From Acidobacteriota bacterium (GTDB taxonomy: Bacteria > Acidobacteriota > Vicinamibacteria > Vicinamibacterales > SCN-69-37): DNA of 7,854 nt. The stretch covers positions 1 through 7,854 of the forward strand of contig JAKALV010000152.1 of the NCBI GenBank assembly GCA_021824055.1, written 5' to 3'. Numbering within the stretch: position 1 is the first letter of the stretch; every line of letters starts with the position of its first letter. A program made the position numbers and the translations under genes. This document shows positions 5,817-7,854 of the stretch, one piece after another. Below the pieces are notes generated by a model. That model searched no databases. It had not been told where the DNA came from and saw only the letters and a list, made by a program, of their open reading frames with translations.

Positions 5817-6374
5817 CTAGCGCCTCGTCTTGCGCGAAGCGCAATTGACCAGGTGATCGTTGACCATCCCCGTCGCCTGCATGAACGCGTAACAGATCGT
5901 CGAACCGACGAACGTGAACCCGCGCTGCTTCAGCGCCTTGCTCATCGCGTCGGACTCGGGCGTGGTGGCCGGTATGCGCGCGCCGGCCCGGCGCGAGTTC
6001 ACGATCGGCGCGCCGCCGACGAATTGCCAGATGTAATGGTCGAAGCTGCCGAACTCCTGACGCACCGCGAGAAACGCGTTCGCGTTCTTCACGGTGGCTG
6101 CGATCTTCAGCCGGTTGCGCACGATGCCCGCGTCGTTCATGAGGGCGCGGATCTTCGGCGCGCGGTACGCCGCGATCTTCGTGGCGTCGAAACGATCAAA
6201 CGCCCGGCGATACGCCGGGCGTTTGCGCAAGATCGTGATCCACGACAGCCCGGCCTGCGCGCCTTCGAGAATCAGCATCTCGAACAGGTGCCGGTCGTTG
6301 TGCGACGGCACGCCCCACTCCTCGTCGTGATAGCGGACGTAGAGCGGATCGTCACCGCACCAGGGACAGCGCAT
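5817..6374 (-). CDS. tag: DNA-3-methyladenine glycosylase I
   Basis: This encodes 185 residues, against 187 in Escherichia coli Tag, and aligns by eye along the whole length. The enzyme removes N3-methyladenine from alkylated DNA in base excision repair. Visible signatures are RCPWCGDDPLYVRYHDEEWG at 2-21, LEGAQAGLSWITILRKR at 36-52, and KALKQRGFTFVGSTICYAF at 146-164. The probable zinc ligands are Cys3, His16, His174 and Cys178, equivalent to Cys4, His17, His175 and Cys179 of E. coli. Glu37, Tyr15 and Trp45 correspond to the base-binding residues Glu38, Tyr16 and Trp46. The start at 6374 fits the family N-terminus although no Shine-Dalgarno site precedes it. The gene is convergent with the permease (29 bases apart) and follows the M28 peptidase on the same strand after 52 bases. 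Codons are strongly GC-ending, like its peptidase neighbour. Confidence 0.95.
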   Translation of the reverse strand: MRCPWCGDDPLYVRYHDEEWGVPSHNDRHLFEMLILEGAQAGLSWITILRKRPAYRRAFDRFDATKIAAYRAPKIRALMNDAGIVRNRLKIAATVKNANAFLAVRQEFGSFDHYIWQFVGGAPIVNSRRAGARIPATTPESDAMSKALKQRGFTFVGSTICYAFMQATGMVNDHLVNCASRKTRR

Positions 6375-6382
6375 CTAAGAAA

Positions 6383-6414
6383 GAGGCAAAGGGGCAAAGA
6401 GACAAAGGGGCAAT
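6383..6414. repeat. Four tandem copies of an 8-base repeat
   Basis: GAGGCAAA, GGGGCAAA, GAGACAAA and GGGGCAAT follow one another without gaps, fitting RRGRCAAA with one final mismatch. They fill most of the 52-base gap between the M28 peptidase stop and the tag start. On the coding strand of those genes this reads as a pyrimidine-rich leader immediately before tag, where no Shine-Dalgarno site is seen. It may be slippage-prone spacer sequence or affect tag expression; no specific function is supported. Confidence 0.75.
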
Positions 6415-6418
6415 GAAA

Positions 6419-6430
6419 CCCTCCGCCTAC
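6419..6430 (-). repeat. Half of a REP-like unit containing the M28 stop codon
   Basis: On the minus strand GTAGGCGGAGGG is identical to the first 12 bases of the REP-like unit at 990-1015, and on the plus strand it is followed by TTCTTTC, also found beside the second unit at 1023-1029. The TAG stop of the peptidase lies inside it. The second half of the palindrome is absent. A 12-base match of GC-rich sequence could be chance, hence moderate confidence. Confidence 0.4.
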
Positions 6431-7854
6431 TTCTTTCCCAGCGACTTGTCCCGGACCGCCTTGAACTCGTTGCCCGGTTTCCATTCCGGGAATTTGTCGG
6501 CCTGCGCCACGCGGTAGCCGACGGCGAAGAGCAACTTCGCGTCCACGCCGTATCCGGTCATGTCCCAGTCGGGCTTCACCTGGTCCGATGGCTGGTGGTA
6601 GTCGTTGGCGGTGTAGTAATCCTTCTTCGCCTTGCCGTACCCCGCCGGCTTGCCGATGACGTCGTCGCCGTCGCCGCTGTCGAGCGCGGGCACGCCCACT
6701 TTCGCGAAGTTGAAATGATCCGAGCGGTAGTAGAAACCCTTCTCCGGCTCGGAGTCGGGCTTGAGCGTCTGGCCGACTTCCGCGGCCGCGTCGCGCAGGT
6801 AGTCATCGAGGTCCGACGCGCCGAGCCCGACGACGATCTTGTCGCTCGTGCGGCCCCAGAGCGCCAGGTTGGCGTCGATGTTGATGTCCGCCAGCGTCTT
6901 GTTGAGCGGGTAGAGCGGGAACTCCGCGTAGTACTGCGAGCCGAGCAGACCCTGTTCCTCCGACGTGACCGCCATGAAGAGCATCGAGCGCTTCGGCGCC
7001 GGGGAGACCTTCTTCGCCGCGCGCGCGATGGCCAGCATGCCCGCCACGCCCGAGGCGTCGTCGGCGGCGCCGTTGTAGATGTTGTCGCCGTTGATCGGCA
7101 CGCCGATGCCGAAGTGGTCCCAGTGGCTGGTGAACACCACGTATTCGTCCTTCAGCTTCGGATCCGAGCCCGGCAGCTTCGCCACAATGTTACGCGAGTT
7201 CACCGTGCGCATCTTCTGCGCGAATGTGATCGACGCTTTGAGGTTCATCGGCACGGGCTTGAACTCGCGCGTCGCCGCCTGCGCCTTGAGCGTGTCGAAG
7301 TCGAGCCCGGCCATCTTGAACATCTCTTTCGCCCCGTCGAGCGTGATCCAGGCCTGGAGCTTGGTCTTGTCCATGTTCTTGTTCGGCGTCACCAGATCGA
7401 AGCGTTCGCCGCCCATGCCCTGCACGACGTTCCAGCCGTATCCGGCCGTCGGCGTGTCATGGACGATGATCACGGCGTCGGCGCCGAGCTCGGCCCCCTT
7501 GTCGTACTTGTAGGTCCAGCGGCCGTAGTACGTCATCGCGTTGCCCTTGAACACGGCGGGATCCAGCGTCTTGCCGTCCGCGCCCATCACCTGCGGATCG
7601 TTCACGAGCACGACGAGCGTCTTGCCCTTCATGTCCATGCCCTTGAAGTCGTCCCAGTTGAATTCGGGAGCCTGCACGCCGTAGCCCGCGAACACGACGT
7701 CGGACTTGCTCAGGTCGATCGTGTCGACGACGCGCCGGCTGAAGCCGACGAATTCGTCGCGCACTTTGAAGGCGCGCGTCTTGCCGTTCTTCGCGGTGAT
7801 CGTGAGCGGCGAGCTCTTGTCGGCCGTCAGGCTCACGAGCGGCACGGCCTGCGT
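6427..7854 (-). CDS. M28-family zinc metallopeptidase with PA-like domain (N-terminus beyond right edge)
   Basis: The open frame covers 475 codons plus the stop and enters from the right edge; the first complete codon is at 7854-7852, so the GTG at 7845 is internal rather than a start. Residues are numbered from the edge. About 45-210 fit a PA-like insert (SDVVFAGYGVQAPEFNWDDF, GKTLVVLVNDP, GADAVIIVHD). The peptidase domain spans about 215-455. Expected two-zinc site residues are His244-Trp-Asp246 in TSHWDHFG, an Asp of the ADDASG motif (about 265), the pair Glu299-Glu300 in TSEEQGLLGS with the first as general base, Asp327 in INIDAN, and His420 in DYHQPSDQ. The set is complete, so the enzyme is probably active as an aminopeptidase or carboxypeptidase-like exopeptidase. 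Relatives are usually exported; the signal peptide would lie outside the window. It precedes tag on the same strand, without obvious functional link. Confidence 0.93.
   Translation of the reverse strand, partial: TQAVPLVSLTADKSSPLTITAKNGKTRAFKVRDEFVGFSRRVVDTIDLSKSDVVFAGYGVQAPEFNWDDFKGMDMKGKTLVVLVNDPQVMGADGKTLDPAVFKGNAMTYYGRWTYKYDKGAELGADAVIIVHDTPTAGYGWNVVQGMGGERFDLVTPNKNMDKTKLQAWITLDGAKEMFKMAGLDFDTLKAQAATREFKPVPMNLKASITFAQKMRTVNSRNIVAKLPGSDPKLKDEYVVFTSHWDHFGIGVPINGDNIYNGAADDASGVAGMLAIARAAKKVSPAPKRSMLFMAVTSEEQGLLGSQYYAEFPLYPLNKTLADINIDANLALWGRTSDKIVVGLGASDLDDYLRDAAAEVGQTLKPDSEPEKGFYYRSDHFNFAKVGVPALDSGDGDDVIGKPAGYGKAKKDYYTANDYHQPSDQVKPDWDMTGYGVDAKLLFAVGYRVAQADKFPEWKPGNEFKAVRDKSLGKK

Noticed and set aside
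5785..5825. Direct repeat TAGCGCCT at 5785-5792 and 5818-5825, covering the stop codons of the convergent permease and tag genes
   Set aside because: Eight bases in a GC-rich gap is readily chance; no flanking mobile element or target-site duplication context.
5830..5844. Small hairpin TTGCGC-GAA-GCGCAA near the 3' end of tag, possible bidirectional terminator
   Set aside because: It lies inside the tag coding sequence, has a six-base stem and no T-run on either strand.
5853..6416. Plus-strand frame of 187 codons opposite tag
   Set aside because: The minus strand encodes a full-length Tag with all zinc ligands; the plus-strand product is an arginine-rich shadow that also runs through the tandem repeat.
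7843..7845. GTG near the right edge as start of the M28 peptidase
   Set aside because: The frame stays open to the window edge (Thr-Gln-Ala before it), no ribosome binding site is present, and the family has an N-terminal export signal that would lie further upstream.

Overview
The window looks like a piece of a high-GC Acidobacteriota chromosome, possibly of the Vicinamibacteria type. The strongest clue is the 789-residue duplicated MacB/FtsX-like permease at 3418-5787, an ADOP ('acidobacterial duplicated orphan permease'). This family is expanded in Acidobacteriota, though not exclusive to them. High GC, weak Shine-Dalgarno sites on several genes, and GC-rich palindromes between genes fit that assignment. 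No rRNA, tRNA, CRISPR array, complete insertion sequence or phage gene was seen.

Left flank (1-1055). A lipoprotein gene on the minus strand runs off the left edge (310 to 1). It is divergent from a small class I SAM-dependent methyltransferase (368-985). The methyltransferase is followed by two related inverted palindromes (990-1055) that form a REP/BIME-like element.

Centre (1056-5787), all on the plus strand. It starts with a response regulator that carries an AraC-type DNA-binding domain (1188-2114). After a 180-base gap come a membrane-anchored DsbA-like thiol oxidoreductase (2295-3014), an 82-residue secreted mini-protein with eight cysteines (3103-3351), and the ADOP permease (3418-5787). 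Three tandem copies of an 11-base motif sit just upstream of the mini-protein. The layout suggests a regulated periplasmic module: the DsbA-like protein could oxidise the cysteines of the mini-protein, and the permease could act on it or sense it. This is inference from adjacency and cysteine content; I recognise no described system with this composition, and it is the part of the window most worth a second look.

Right flank (5817-7854), all on the minus strand and convergent with the permease. A zinc-containing 3-methyladenine DNA glycosylase I (tag) lies downstream of an M28-family zinc metallopeptidase with an inserted PA-like domain. The peptidase N-terminus is beyond the right edge. The 52-base gap between them holds four copies of an 8-base repeat and half of a REP-like unit. 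Both flanks look like ordinary chromosome. By eye the central block uses more A- and T-ending codons than the flanks.
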